A stretch of DNA of 64,000 nt from Jatrophihabitans sp. GTDB lineage: Bacteria; Actinomycetota; Actinomycetes; Mycobacteriales; Jatrophihabitantaceae. The notes under the pieces were generated by a model. It worked only from the letters and a program-made list of their open reading frames with translations, was not told where the DNA came from and made no database searches. Shown in pieces: positions 56,101 through 64,000 of the stretch. The DNA is taken from contig DASVQQ010000008.1 of NCBI GenBank assembly GCA_036389035.1, forward strand, positions 124,001 through 188,000, given 5' to 3'. Both the position numbers and the translations under genes were made by a program. The first letter of the stretch is position 1. Each line of letters starts with the position of its first letter.

Positions 56101-56235
56101 GTAGAAGACGTAGGACGGCCCGCCGGCGGTCTGCTCCAGGCTGGTCTGGAAGATCTTGTGCTCACGCCAGAACGCGATCACCTCGCGGTCGTTCGCCGCC
56201 AGATCCACGTGGGCGGGCAGGGCCTGGTAGGCCAT
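53110..56235 (-). CDS. ileS: isoleucyl-tRNA synthetase (type 2)
   Basis: This 1041-residue class I synthetase has the HIGH-equivalent ANGMPGTHHIEARAF and KMSKS-type GRKMSKHLGNI motifs, an editing domain in between, and the anticodon-binding C-terminus. The HIGH variant and length mark the eukaryote-like type 2 form, usually less sensitive to mupirocin and also found in mycobacteria. ATG 56235 has GAAGGAGAG upstream; expression is likely controlled by the T-box leader. Confidence 0.95.
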   Translation of the reverse strand: MAYQALPAHVDLAANDREVIAFWREHKIFQTSLEQTAGGPSYVFYEGPPTANGMPGTHHIEARAFKDLFPRFKTMKGYSVPRMGGWDCHGLPVELAVEKELGFTGKADIERYGIAEFNDRCRESVQRHVDEFTAMSERMGYWCDYDNAYRTMNPDYIQSVWWALKQIFDQGLLVEDHRVAPYCPRCGTGLSDHEVAQGYETVVDPSVYVRFPLTSGPLAGEADLLIWTTTPWTLVSNTAVAVNPEVTYSVVRTPDGQTLVTFLGGAASAQLPPGTETIASYQGREMERWSYQRPFDYVAIGDAENPAHYVVLADYVTTEDGSGLVHQAPAFGAEDLAICRSYGMPVVSPIGKDGHFLDGIEEIGGLFFKDADDRLVADLSRRGLLFKHLAFEHSYPHCWRCHTPLMYYALPSFYIRTTERKAELIAQNEATNWYPETVKHGRYGDWLDNNIDWALSRDRYWGTPLPIWRNDVDPSRLVCVGSLAELSELTGEDLSRLDPHRPFVDAPTFTLPGVPGVFSRVPQVIDGWFDSGSMPFAQFGAPHRNAELARQNYPADYICEAIDQTRGWFYTLMVIGTLVFGESSYRNVVCLGHILAEDGRKMSKHLGNILEPIPLMDRHGADAVRWFMLAGGSPWSARRVGHKNLEEIASKVLRTYWSIASFQSLYARANDWTPGTAGEQSVLDSWARAETNRVAAEVDLAMEAYDPARAGRALSGLIDDLSNWYVRRSRRRFWDGDPAALQTLHDCLDVLTRLLAPFVPFVTERVWQALFAEVTGVDSVHLAAWPDTGAPTDPALSAQVALVRRVVELGRAARAGSGVKTRQPLARALISAPGWTGLPEQLRQEVADELNVVELAELASAADLVNVTVKPNFRALGKRFGSRTKEVAAAITAADPAELAASIRSTGSMPLSALGEDVLAEEVLISEAPVSGWAVESSGPETVALDLELTGELRRLGLLREVIRIVQDARKNAGFDVSDRITLHWTVGGSPEPAQAIREHLSELSREVLASAVFEGAPARPDGFFGAGDDELGLQLWLAKA

Positions 56236-56525
56236 CGCGGAACTCTCCTTCGCCGTACGCCGGCCGGTCTGGGATCAGAGCGGCCACTCGGTGAAGGGAC
56301 GACAGCAGGTGCTGCCGCGGTACCACCCCTCTTGGCGCGCCCCGGGTGCTGGCCACGCCCACTCTTGGTACTGCCTGGCTCGGTTCTACTCGCGGGACGG
56401 ACCCGCTTTCTTCCGAGGCTCGGAGGTGATTTGGCTGACCGGCGCTCAGCGCTGGGCTTCCACCGTCCCCAGCTCGCTCTTGCCTGCCACCGGCGCTACT
56501 TGTCCTCGTCGACGCCTGCGGTTGA
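56236..56525 (-). ncRNA. T-box riboswitch leader of ileS
   Basis: On the minus strand the leader contains GGGTGGTACCGCG (56316-56328), the invariant T-box sequence that pairs with the uncharged tRNA acceptor end. Further up, AAATCACC holds the candidate specifier AUC (56428-56430), matching tRNA-Ile anticodon GAU, followed by the usual purine. The leader ends at the ileS ribosome site GAAGGAGAG without a clear terminator, suggesting the translational type seen in actinobacteria. The rest of the 56526-56732 region has no gene. Confidence 0.85.
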
Positions 56526-56732
56526 GTCTACGTGCCCCGGCATCCGGATTTCGAACCGACGCTCGGCCGTGGCGCGGGCTGGTGGGGTCCGGCCTCATCT
56601 GGACGTTCTTCACGATCTGGACGGTAACGCCCGGCGTGCCCGCTACCGCCCCGGACCGCCCGGCTCGTATCCTGACGGCTTGCCAGAGCCGGCACCGGTT
56701 GCCGGCCACGGCGCCGGGCGAGGGGGGCTGCT

Positions 56733-57731
56733 ATGGCAGGCGTGCGAGGTCGGATCGGGGCGGCGTTGCGCAGGGCCGGTGACGTGTCGGCCGCCGCGGC
56801 CAGCAAGGTGACGCCCGGCCGGGCCGCCAAGGCGGCCGGTCCCGCGAAGGCCGGTTCCGTGAAGGCCGGTCCCGTGAAGGCCGGTCCCGTGAAGGTTGCC
56901 GCTCCCGCGAAGGCCGGTCCCGCGAAGGCCGGTCCCGCGAAGGCCGGTCCCGGCGCGGCTGCTGCTGCGAGTGCGGCTGCCGCCAAGGCTCCGGCCAAGA
57001 GAACCGCCGCCACCAAGGCTCCGCCGGTGAAGAAGGCGCCCGCCAGCAAGGCCGCCACTAAGGCCCCGCCGGTCAAGAAGGCGCCCGCTGGCAAGGCCGC
57101 CGCCACCAAGGCCCCGCCGGTGAAGAAGGCGCCCGCCGGCAAGACCGCCGCCACTGAGAAGCCGGTTAAGAAGGCGCCGGCCAAGAAGGCGCCGGCCCAA
57201 GCGGCGCCGGCCGCGACAGCGCCGGCTAAGAAGACGCCCGCCAAGAAGGCGCCAGCTGTCAAAGCGCCGGCCAAGAAGGCAGCTCCCGCGAAGGCGCCCG
57301 TCGCCGAGAAGGCGCCGCCGGCCACTCCGACCGGCGGACCGGACAGCGCCGCCGAGTCGAATGTCGCGGGGCTCACCGCGGCGGACCTGGCCGAGATCCG
57401 TGGCCGGCTGGAGCGCGAGCTGGCCGAGATGCGACTGGAGTACGACAGGTCGATCAACCAGCTCAACGAGCTGCGACAGTCCCACACCGACGGGGCCGGC
57501 GACGATCAGGCAGACGTCGGCGCCAAGACCTTCGAGCGTGAGCAGGAGCAGTCGATCGCGGCCAACCGGCACCTGCTGCTGACCCAGATCGAGCACGCCC
57601 TCGAGCGGATCGACTCCGGCACCTACGGCGTCTGTGAGGACTGCGGCCGGCCCATTCCGAAGGCCCGGATCAAGGCGCTGCCGATGGCGACCCTGGACGC
57701 CGAGTGCAAGGCGCTGGCCGAGCGGCGCTGA
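56733..57731 (+). CDS. Lys/Ala-rich protein with DksA/TraR-type zinc finger
   Basis: This 332-residue protein has an N-terminal region of about 205 residues made of Ala/Lys/Pro repeats ([22 protein letters not shown]), then a helix-rich DksA/TraR domain and finger [20 protein letters not shown]. In the usual C4 finger CxxC-x17-CxxC, the third Cys is Asp here (LDAEC) while the fourth is kept. The repeat part resembles H1/HupB tails and would bind nucleic acid. ATG has GAGGGGGG upstream. Function is unknown. Confidence 0.87.
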   Translation: MAGVRGRIGAALRRAGDVSAAAASKVTPGRAAKAAGPAKAGSVKAGPVKAGPVKVAAPAKAGPAKAGPAKAGPGAAAAASAAAAKAPAKRTAATKAPPVKKAPASKAATKAPPVKKAPAGKAAATKAPPVKKAPAGKTAATEKPVKKAPAKKAPAQAAPAATAPAKKTPAKKAPAVKAPAKKAAPAKAPVAEKAPPATPTGGPDSAAESNVAGLTAADLAEIRGRLERELAEMRLEYDRSINQLNELRQSHTDGAGDDQADVGAKTFEREQEQSIAANRHLLLTQIEHALERIDSGTYGVCEDCGRPIPKARIKALPMATLDAECKALAERR

Positions 57732-57808
57732 CCAGCCGCGACGGCCGCTCCGACGCCACCGACCTGCCAGGTGCGCCACCGGGTCCCGCGATGCGGGAGA
57801 ATGGCCGG

Positions 57809-58522
57809 GTGAGCAACCCTCGACCGGCTGATCCCGCACGGCTCGACGGCCGGTCCCCGGTGCGCAAGACCTGGCTGTTCTTCGTCACCGCGCTGATCGC
57901 GCTGGCCGCTGACCTGGTGAGCAAGATCGTGGTGGTGGCCACCATCGAGCCGGGCGATTCGGGGGCTCGGCTGCTCGGCGGCGCGGTCTACCTGGTGCAC
58001 GCCCGCAACAGCGGAGCCGCGTTCTCGTTGGCTGCCGGAGCCACCGCGGTGCTGACAGCGATCTCGATCGTCGTCATCGCGGTGGTGATCCGGGCAGCTC
58101 GCAAGCTCACCTCGTCCCGCTGGGCCCTGGCGCTCGGGCTGGTGCTCGGCGGTGCGATGGGAAACCTGGTGGATCGGCTGTTCCGGGCGCCCTCGCCCGG
58201 CAAGGGCCACGTGGTGGACTGGATCTCGGTGCTGGCCAACGACGGCCACGTCTGGCCGATCTTCAACCTGGCCGACTCGGCCATCATGATCGGGGGCGCG
58301 CTGGCCGTGCTGCTGTCGCTGCGCGGTGTCGAGTTCGGTTCCGGCTCGAGTCGGCGACCCGCGAAGCCCGCCGCACAGACCCGACCCGTGGACGGGCCGG
58401 CCGCGAACCAGTTGGCCGCCGACCCGCCGCCCCCGCACCAGCCGCCCCCGCACCAGCCGCCCCCGTACCAGCCGGTGGCGCTGCCGCAGGATCGGACTGC
58501 CGAGGGCAGCCCGCGTGACTGA
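57809..58522 (+). CDS. lspA: lipoprotein signal peptidase II
   Basis: This 237-residue membrane protease cleaves prolipoproteins. Four membrane helices are visible, with the catalytic aspartates in [12 protein letters not shown] and FNLADSAI, plus [16 protein letters not shown] long Pro/His-rich C-terminal tail ([17 protein letters not shown]) is unusual. Start GTG 57809 follows GAGAAT by 6 nt; ATG 57791 is possible. The end overlaps the RluD gene by 8 bp. Confidence 0.93.
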   Translation: MSNPRPADPARLDGRSPVRKTWLFFVTALIALAADLVSKIVVVATIEPGDSGARLLGGAVYLVHARNSGAAFSLAAGATAVLTAISIVVIAVVIRAARKLTSSRWALALGLVLGGAMGNLVDRLFRAPSPGKGHVVDWISVLANDGHVWPIFNLADSAIMIGGALAVLLSLRGVEFGSGSSRRPAKPAAQTRPVDGPAANQLAADPPPPHQPPPHQPPPYQPVALPQDRTAEGSPRD

Positions 58523-59444
58523 CGTCCGGATGCTGCCGGTCCCCGACGGCCTGGACGGGCTGCGCCTGGACGTGGCGCTGTCCCGGCTGTTCGGGCTGTC
58601 CCGGTCGGCGGCGGCCGGGCTGATCGACGACGGGGCGGTCACCCTGGACGGCAGCAGCCCGGCCCGCTCGGAGAAGGTCCGCGGCGGGTCCCTGCTGGAG
58701 ATCAGCATTCCGGAGCCGGTGGATCTGGCCGCCGCCCCGCCGCGCGCGGTGGACGGGCTGGCGGTCCTGTACGCCGACGACGACATCGTGGTGGTCGACA
58801 AGCCGGTCGGCGTCGCGGCACATCCCAGCATCGGCTGGGACGGACCCACCGTGACCCAGGGGCTCGCGGCGATGGGGTACCGGCTGTCGACCTCGGGCGC
58901 GGCCGAGCGGCAGGGCGTCGTGCACCGGCTGGACGCCGGCACCACCGGCGTGATGGCGGTCGCCACCAGCGAGCGGGCCTACACCGGGCTCAAGCGGGCG
59001 TTCAAGGAGCGCACCGTGGAGAAGCTGTACTCCGCCCTGGTGCAGGGCCATCCCGACCCGAGCAGCGGCACGGTGGACGCGCCGATCGACCGGCACCCGT
59101 CCTCGGACTGGAAGTTCGCGGTGGTGGCCAGCGGGCGGCCCAGCGTCACCCACTACGAGACGGTGCAGGCCTATCGGGCGGCCTCGCTGCTCGACATCCG
59201 CCTGGAGACCGGGCGCACCCACCAGATCAGGGTGCACATGGCAGCGTTGCGGCACCCGTGCTGCGGTGACCTGGTCTACGGCGCCGATCCGGTGTTGAGC
59301 CGGCGGCTAGGCCTGCAACGGCAGTGGCTGCACGCCCGGTCGCTGTCCTTCGAGCATCCGGGCACGGGGGAATGGCTGACCGTGGTGTCGCCGTTCCCCG
59401 CCGACCTGCAGCACGCCCTGGACGTCCTGGAGGCCGAGTCCTAG
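58515..59444 (+). CDS. RluD-family pseudouridine synthase
   Basis: This 309-residue enzyme has an N-terminal S4 RNA-binding domain ([20 protein letters not shown]) and the RluA/C/D catalytic domain with [11 protein letters not shown], catalytic Asp in HRLD, and [19 protein letters not shown]. It isomerises uridine in 23S rRNA; exact site (1911/1915/1917) is inferred. Start GTG 58515 overlaps lspA by 8 bp. Confidence 0.93.
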   Translation: MTDVRMLPVPDGLDGLRLDVALSRLFGLSRSAAAGLIDDGAVTLDGSSPARSEKVRGGSLLEISIPEPVDLAAAPPRAVDGLAVLYADDDIVVVDKPVGVAAHPSIGWDGPTVTQGLAAMGYRLSTSGAAERQGVVHRLDAGTTGVMAVATSERAYTGLKRAFKERTVEKLYSALVQGHPDPSSGTVDAPIDRHPSSDWKFAVVASGRPSVTHYETVQAYRAASLLDIRLETGRTHQIRVHMAALRHPCCGDLVYGADPVLSRRLGLQRQWLHARSLSFEHPGTGEWLTVVSPFPADLQHALDVLEAES

Positions 59445-59498
59445 CAGCCGCACGGCTCAGCCGGCTGCGGATCAGCAGCCGTATGGCTCAGCGGCTGC
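59444..59498. terminator. tandem hairpins between rluD-like and monooxygenase genes
   Basis: GCAGCCG (59444-59450) pairs with CGGCTGC (59462-59468), and a second copy 31 bp on (59475-59481 with 59492-59498) repeats it. The two genes converge here, so these are likely bidirectional terminators. Confidence 0.6.
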
Positions 59499-59503
59499 GG
59501 GGG

Positions 59504-59890
59504 CTAGGAGCCCGAGCCGCCCGCGGAGCCGCCGGCGACCACGTAGGACCACAGCTCGCTGCTGACCCCGACCGGCTTCTTGGGCTGCTCGCCGCCCTCG
59601 GCGCCGTGGGCGTGCGGGCTCCCGCCACCTTCGCCGCCCTGGGCGTGCGGGCCCTCGGACCGGTGGCCCTGGCCGAACGCCGGCGAGCTGGCCCAGGCGT
59701 TGAAGGCGTCCTCGTCGCGCCAGCGGGTGAGCACCAGCCAGGTGGTCCGGCCGTCGGTGGGCTGCAGCAGCTCGAAGCCCTCGAAGCCGTCCTGGTTGTC
59801 GACCGCGCCGGCCCGGGCCGCGAACCGCTTGGCCAGTTCGTCACCGCTGTCGGCGGCGACCGTGATGGCATTGATCTTGATGATGGACAT
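59504..59890 (-). CDS. MhuD-like antibiotic biosynthesis monooxygenase domain protein
   Basis: This 128-residue ABM-fold protein begins MSIIKINAITVAADSG; the KINAI start with Asn7 and DAFNAWASSPAF with Trp resemble M. tuberculosis MhuD, a heme-degrading enzyme with Asn7, Trp66 and His75. A His in the GQGHR segment may be the heme ligand. A Gly/His/Glu-rich insert (about residues 80-105, AQGGEGGGSPHAHGAEGG) is not in MhuD. Heme oxygenase function is an inference. ATG 59890 preferred; ATG 59899 is also in frame. Confidence 0.78.
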   Translation of the reverse strand: MSIIKINAITVAADSGDELAKRFAARAGAVDNQDGFEGFELLQPTDGRTTWLVLTRWRDEDAFNAWASSPAFGQGHRSEGPHAQGGEGGGSPHAHGAEGGEQPKKPVGVSSELWSYVVAGGSAGGSGS

Positions 59891-60080
59891 GCTGCCCATG
59901 CTGTCACAGCCGGACCCGTAGTGGTTTCGACCGCCAGGGCGGCTAAAACCGATACGCGATGGTGGGACGTGACCGCGACGCGCCGGGACACGCCGGGCTT
60001 CTCGCTGTCGTCGTACCCAAGGTGCAGAATCGGAATCCGCTGGCCAGCCCGATCGATGGGCGCCACCCGAACCGAAGGAC

Positions 60081-63000
60081 GTGGGCGTCGCTGTGACCGT
60101 CACCAGAGAGTCCGACTCCTTCGTACACCTGCACGTGCACACCGAGTACTCGATGCTCGACGGCGCCGCCCGGCTCGACGACCTGTTCGCAGAGACCGCC
60201 CGAATGGGCATGCCCGCGCTGGCCATGACCGACCACGGCAACGTCTTCGGCGCCTATGACTTCTACAAGAAGGCCAAGGCGCACGGGGTCAAGCCGATCA
60301 TCGGCCTGGAGGCCTACCTCACCCCGAGCACCCACCGCGGCGACCGCACCCGGGTGCGCTGGAACGCCGGCGGCGAGGACGACGTCTCGGGCAGCGGCGC
60401 GTTCACCCACATGACGCTGCTGGCCGAGAACACCGCCGGCATGCACAACCTGTTCCGGCTCTCCAGCAGGTCCAGCCTCGAAGGCTTCTTCTACAAGCCC
60501 CGGGCCGACCGCGAGCTGCTCAACGACTACGCCCAGGGCCTGATCGCCACCACCGGCTGCCCGTCCGGTGAGATCCAGACCTGGCTGCGGATCGGCAACT
60601 ACGGCAACGCCAGGGCCTCGGCCGCCGAGTTTAGAGACATCTTCGGCAAGGACAACTTCTTCCTGGAGCTGATGGACCACGGCCTGAGCATCGAGACCCG
60701 GGTCCGCGACGGCCTGCTGCGCCTGGGCAAGGACCTGGGCCTGCCGATGGTGGCCACCAACGACCTGCACTACACCCGGGCCGAGGACGCCGACGCCCAC
60801 GAGGTGCTGCTGTGCGTGCAGTCCGGCAAGACCATGCAGGACCAGAACCGGTTCAAGTTCGACGCCAAGGACTTCTACCTCAAGTCCCCGGCCGAGATGC
60901 GCTCGCTGTGGGCCGACAAGTACGAGCTGCGCGAGGCCTGTGATAACACGCTGCTGATCGCCGAGCGGTGCGAGATCGGCTTCGACGAGTCCAAGAGCTA
61001 CATGCCCCGCTTCCCGGTCCCCGAGGGCGAGGACGAGACGTCCTGGTTCGTCAAGGAGACCGAGCGGGGCCTGCATGCCCGCTACCCGGACGGGGTCCCG
61101 GCCGACGTTCGGGCCCGGGCCGACTTCGAGGTCGGCGTGATCACCCAGATGGGCTTTCCCGGCTACTTCCTGGTGGTCGCCGACTTCATCAACTGGGCCA
61201 AGGAGAACGGCATCCGGGTCGGCCCGGGTCGCGGCTCGGGCGCGGGCAGCATGGTCGCCTACGCGATGCGGATCACCGACCTCGACCCGCTGTGGCACGG
61301 CCTGATCTTCGAGCGGTTCCTCAACCCCGACCGGGTCTCGATGCCCGACTTCGACGTGGACTTCGACGAGCGCCGGCGCGGTGAGGTGATCCGCTACGTC
61401 ACCGACAAGTACGGCGACGAGCGGGTCGCCCAGATCGTCACCTACGGCACCATCAAGGCCAAGCAGGCGGTCAAGGACGCGGCCCGGGTGCTGGGCTACC
61501 CGTTCGCGATGGGCGACCGGATCACCAAGGTGATGCCGCCGCCGGTGATGGGCAAGGACGTCCCGCTCTCCAAGATCTTCGACACCACCCACAACCGCTA
61601 CGGCGAGGGCGGGGAGTTCCGGTCGCTGTATGACGCCGACCCCGAGGTCAAGCGGGTGGTCGACACCGCCAAGGGGCTGGAGGGGCTCAAGCGGCAGTGG
61701 GGCGTGCACGCGGCGGGCGTGATCATGTCGAGCGACCCGCTCATCGACGTCATCCCGATCATGCGCCGCGAGGCCGACGGCGCCATCATCACCCAGTTCG
61801 ACTACCCGTCGTGCGAGAGCCTCGGCCTGATCAAGATGGACTTCCTGGGGTTGCGCAACCTCACCATCCTCGACGACGCGGTCGACAACATCAGGGCCAA
61901 CCGCGGCCACGACCTGGTGCTGGAGGACCTGCCGCTGGATGACAAGGCGACCTACGAGCTGCTGACCCGCGGTGACACGCTGGGGGTGTTCCAGCTCGAC
62001 GGCGGGCCGCTGCGGGCGCTGCTGCGCTCGATGCGCCCGGACAACTTCGAGGACATCTCGGCGGTGATCGCGCTGTACCGGCCTGGGCCGATGGGCGCGG
62101 ACTCGCACAACAAGTACGCCAACCGCAAGAACGGCCGGGAGCCGGTGGTGCCGATCCACCCGGAGCTGGAGGCGCCGCTGGCCGAGGTCCTCAGCGACAC
62201 CTACGGGCTGATCGTCTACCAGGAGCAGGTCATCTCGATCGCCCAGTCGCTGGCCGGCTACACCCTGGGCGGCGCTGACCTGCTGCGCCGGGCGATGGGC
62301 AAGAAGAAGAAGTCCGAGCTGGACGCCCAGTACGAGAAGTTCTCGGCGGGCATGGCGGCCAACGGCTACTCCGCGGCCGCGGTCAAGACGCTGTGGGACA
62401 TCCTGGTGCCGTTCTCCGACTACGCCTTCAACAAGGCGCACTCGGCCGCGTACGGGATGCTGTCGTACTGGACCGCCTACCTCAAGGCGAACTACCCGGC
62501 CGAGTACATGGCCGCGCTGCTCACCTCGGTCAAGGACGACAAGGACAAGATGGCCGTCTACCTGGCCGAGTGCCGGCGGATGGGCATCAAGGTGCTGCCG
62601 CCGTGCGTGAACTCCTCCGACGCCAACTTCACCCCGACGGGCACCGACATCCGGTTCGGCCTGACGGCGGTGCGCAACGTCGGCGGCAACGTGGTCACCT
62701 CGATCACCACCTGCCGCAAGGCCAACTCGGCTTTCACCGACTTCGCCGACTACCTGCGCAAGGTCGACGCGATGGCCTGCAACAAGCGCACCATCGAGGC
62801 GCTGATCAAGGCCGGCGCGTTCGACTCGCTCGGCCACAACCGCAAGGGCCTGATCCAGGTGTACGAGGCCTCGATCGACGCGGTGCTGAGCACCAAGCGC
62901 GCCGAGGCGATCGGCCAGTTCGACCTGTTCGGCTTCGACGACGATGCCGGGGGCGGCCTGGGTGACATGTTCGCCGTCCGGGTGCCCGAGGGCGAGTGGG

Positions 63001-63653
63001 ACAAGTCGGTGCTGCTCAACTTCGAGCGCGAGATGCTCGGGCTCTATGTCAGCGACCACCCGTTGCTGGGGGTCGAGCACATCCTCAAGTCGGCGGCCGA
63101 GGTCAGCATCGCCGAGCTGCAGACCGAGGCCGTCAAGGACGGTGAGAAGGTCACGGTGGCCGGCATCCTGTCCAGCGTCACCCGGCGGATGACCAAGGAC
63201 GGCAAGCAGTGGGCCCAGGTGGTGCTCGAAGACCTCGAAGGTTCGGTCGAGGTGCTGTTCTTCCCGGCGTCCTACGCCCAGGTCGGCCTGCAGATCGCCG
63301 AGGACGCGGTCGTGGTGATCAAGGGCCGGGTGGACGCCCGGGAGGACACCATCCGGATCATCGGCTCGGACCTGTCGCTGCCGGACCTGACCAAGGGGAT
63401 GGACGGCCCGCTGCGGCTGGTGATGAATCAGCACCAGTTCAAGCAGGCGATCGTGGACAACCTCAAGGAGATCCTGCGCTCGCACCCCGGCATGACCCCG
63501 GTCGAGATCCAGCTGGCGTTCGGCCAGCGGTTGCGGACCGAGCTGCCCGATTACCGGGTGACGCCGTCGCAAGGCCTGATGGGCGACATCAAGGCGTTGC
63601 TCGGGCCGAACGCGATCAGCGACCAGTCCGCTCCGAGCTCGGCGGGTCGCTGA
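60081..63653 (+). CDS. dnaE: DNA polymerase III alpha subunit
   Basis: This replicative polymerase of about 1190 residues has an intact N-terminal PHP domain (HLHVHTEYSMLDG, MTDHGN, with likely proofreading) and the C-family catalytic motif PDFDVDFDERRRGEVI at about residue 427, GPGRGSGAGSMVAYAM before it, and an OB-fold near the C-terminus (VTVAGILSSVTRRMT). Start could also be GTG 60093. The PHP histidines and aspartates appear complete, as in mycobacterial DnaE1 where PHP proofreads. Confidence 0.96.
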   Translation: MGVAVTVTRESDSFVHLHVHTEYSMLDGAARLDDLFAETARMGMPALAMTDHGNVFGAYDFYKKAKAHGVKPIIGLEAYLTPSTHRGDRTRVRWNAGGEDDVSGSGAFTHMTLLAENTAGMHNLFRLSSRSSLEGFFYKPRADRELLNDYAQGLIATTGCPSGEIQTWLRIGNYGNARASAAEFRDIFGKDNFFLELMDHGLSIETRVRDGLLRLGKDLGLPMVATNDLHYTRAEDADAHEVLLCVQSGKTMQDQNRFKFDAKDFYLKSPAEMRSLWADKYELREACDNTLLIAERCEIGFDESKSYMPRFPVPEGEDETSWFVKETERGLHARYPDGVPADVRARADFEVGVITQMGFPGYFLVVADFINWAKENGIRVGPGRGSGAGSMVAYAMRITDLDPLWHGLIFERFLNPDRVSMPDFDVDFDERRRGEVIRYVTDKYGDERVAQIVTYGTIKAKQAVKDAARVLGYPFAMGDRITKVMPPPVMGKDVPLSKIFDTTHNRYGEGGEFRSLYDADPEVKRVVDTAKGLEGLKRQWGVHAAGVIMSSDPLIDVIPIMRREADGAIITQFDYPSCESLGLIKMDFLGLRNLTILDDAVDNIRANRGHDLVLEDLPLDDKATYELLTRGDTLGVFQLDGGPLRALLRSMRPDNFEDISAVIALYRPGPMGADSHNKYANRKNGREPVVPIHPELEAPLAEVLSDTYGLIVYQEQVISIAQSLAGYTLGGADLLRRAMGKKKKSELDAQYEKFSAGMAANGYSAAAVKTLWDILVPFSDYAFNKAHSAAYGMLSYWTAYLKANYPAEYMAALLTSVKDDKDKMAVYLAECRRMGIKVLPPCVNSSDANFTPTGTDIRFGLTAVRNVGGNVVTSITTCRKANSAFTDFADYLRKVDAMACNKRTIEALIKAGAFDSLGHNRKGLIQVYEASIDAVLSTKRAEAIGQFDLFGFDDDAGGGLGDMFAVRVPEGEWDKSVLLNFEREMLGLYVSDHPLLGVEHILKSAAEVSIAELQTEAVKDGEKVTVAGILSSVTRRMTKDGKQWAQVVLEDLEGSVEVLFFPASYAQVGLQIAEDAVVVIKGRVDAREDTIRIIGSDLSLPDLTKGMDGPLRLVMNQHQFKQAIVDNLKEILRSHPGMTPVEIQLAFGQRLRTELPDYRVTPSQGLMGDIKALLGPNAISDQSAPSSAGR

Positions 63654-63725
63654 GCCGGACCGGGTCGCCGGAAAAGCTCCGTTCAGTGAGGAACTACAAC
63701 GGGGCGCGAGATCGTTGAATCGGGT

Positions 63726-64000
63726 ATGAGAGAGCAATTCCGGCCCGGGCGGCCGTCAGCGTCCTTCGGTGGCGACCCCGAGCGTCCGGTGCTGGTGAAG
63801 CGGCCGGTCGCCAAGGAGCGGCCGGTGTACGACGAGCGGCCGGTCATCGAGGTGGGCAATTTCGGTCCCGGCTCGGCGACCAGCCAGGCGGTGCTGCGGC
63901 GCTACCTGCTGACCCGGGCGCTGGGCAGCTCGATCATCAACGCCGTGCAGTGGACCGGCGTGCTGGTGCTGCTGGTGGCCGCGCTGTGCTGGTTGGCCGA
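63726..64000 (+). CDS. hypothetical membrane protein (partial, 5' end)
   Basis: The visible 91 codons show a basic/Pro/Arg-rich cytoplasmic N-terminus with PVLVKRPVAKERPVYDERPV repeat-like units, then the start of a membrane helix (VQWTGVLVLLVAALCWLA). The gene runs off the right edge. Family not recognised. ATG 63726 is the first start after the dnaE stop, 72 bp away. Confidence 0.65.
   Translation, partial: MREQFRPGRPSASFGGDPERPVLVKRPVAKERPVYDERPVIEVGNFGPGSATSQAVLRRYLLTRALGSSIINAVQWTGVLVLLVAALCWLA

Noticed and set aside
59943..63737. A long minus-strand open frame of about 1264 codons opposite dnaE
   Set aside because: It lies antisense to a gene with clear dnaE motifs, shows no recognisable domains and is typical of GC-rich shadow frames.

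Overview
The window is about 64 kb of very GC-rich chromosomal DNA from an actinobacterium. This is inferred from the base composition, GTG starts, a class II DAHP synthase, a PASTA kinase beside an Rv2175c-type partner, MptA, Wag31/DivIVA, SepF, LppM and an actinobacterial-type ileS T-box. The gene order follows Mycobacterium tuberculosis Rv2178c-Rv2145c closely (aroG, pknL, Rv2175c, mptA, idsA, metF, lppM, GNAT, mraZ, rsmH, ftsL, ftsI and onward to wag31). It also carries genes that M. tuberculosis lacks here. The order or family cannot be fixed from sequence reading alone; a lineage near Frankiales, Jatrophihabitans or Nakamurella is a guess. The DNPR motif of MurE indicates meso-diaminopimelate peptidoglycan.

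Region 1 (1-9.2 kb) is metabolic. It holds the end of pfkA, class II DAHP synthase, threonine aldolase, an SDR-VOC-ECF sigma (SnoaL-fused) operon, kptA, a hypothetical protein, a fatty-acid/sterol hydroxylase, a small acidic protein and a second DAHP synthase of class I-beta. Region 2 (9.2-19.6 kb) holds the PASTA kinase (PknL position), a spermidine-synthase-like protein, the Rv2175c-like regulator and split lycopene cyclase genes. It then has an AbiE-type toxin-antitoxin pair whose toxin gene is broken, followed by mptA, a polyprenyl diphosphate synthase, metF, a GNAT enzyme and a YbaK-family deacylase. Region 3 (19.7-25.2 kb) is sulfur assimilation: sirA, a zinc-ribbon protein and cysH, with lppM and a bifunctional siroheme synthase that supplies the sulfite reductase cofactor. 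Region 4 (25.2-28.4 kb) is a HEPN protein-methyltransferase-DinB run preceded by a good LexA (SOS) box, then a DUF3040 protein. Region 5 (28.4-33.6 kb) is a MoxR-DUF58-transglutaminase operon with unusual tandem repeats behind it.

Region 6 (33.9-52.3 kb) is the division and cell-wall (dcw) cluster: mraZ, rsmH, ftsL, ftsI, murE, murF, mraY, ftsW, murG, murC, ftsQ, ftsZ, PLPBP, sepF, yggT and divIVA. The expected murD between mraY and ftsW is absent, and so is pgeF after ftsZ. Most genes from rsmH on overlap by 4 bp or lie within a few bases, suggesting translational coupling. ftsZ has its own repeat-filled upstream region. Region 7 (52.4-64 kb) holds a membrane protein, ileS with a T-box leader, a Lys/Ala-rich DksA/TraR-type protein, lspA, an RluD-type pseudouridine synthase, an MhuD-like monooxygenase, dnaE and the start of a membrane protein.

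A recurring regulatory theme is leaderless transcription. At least nine genes have a TANNNT -10 box 6-8 nt before the start codon and no Shine-Dalgarno sequence. The most interesting items are the LexA box with an overlapping 37-codon leaderless ORF ahead of the HEPN-dinB run, the missing murD, the frameshifted AbiEii toxin, the overlapping divergent idsA/metF promoters, the repeat arrays at 28.6-28.9 kb and 47.9-48.2 kb, and the DksA-type finger with a cysteine replaced by aspartate.
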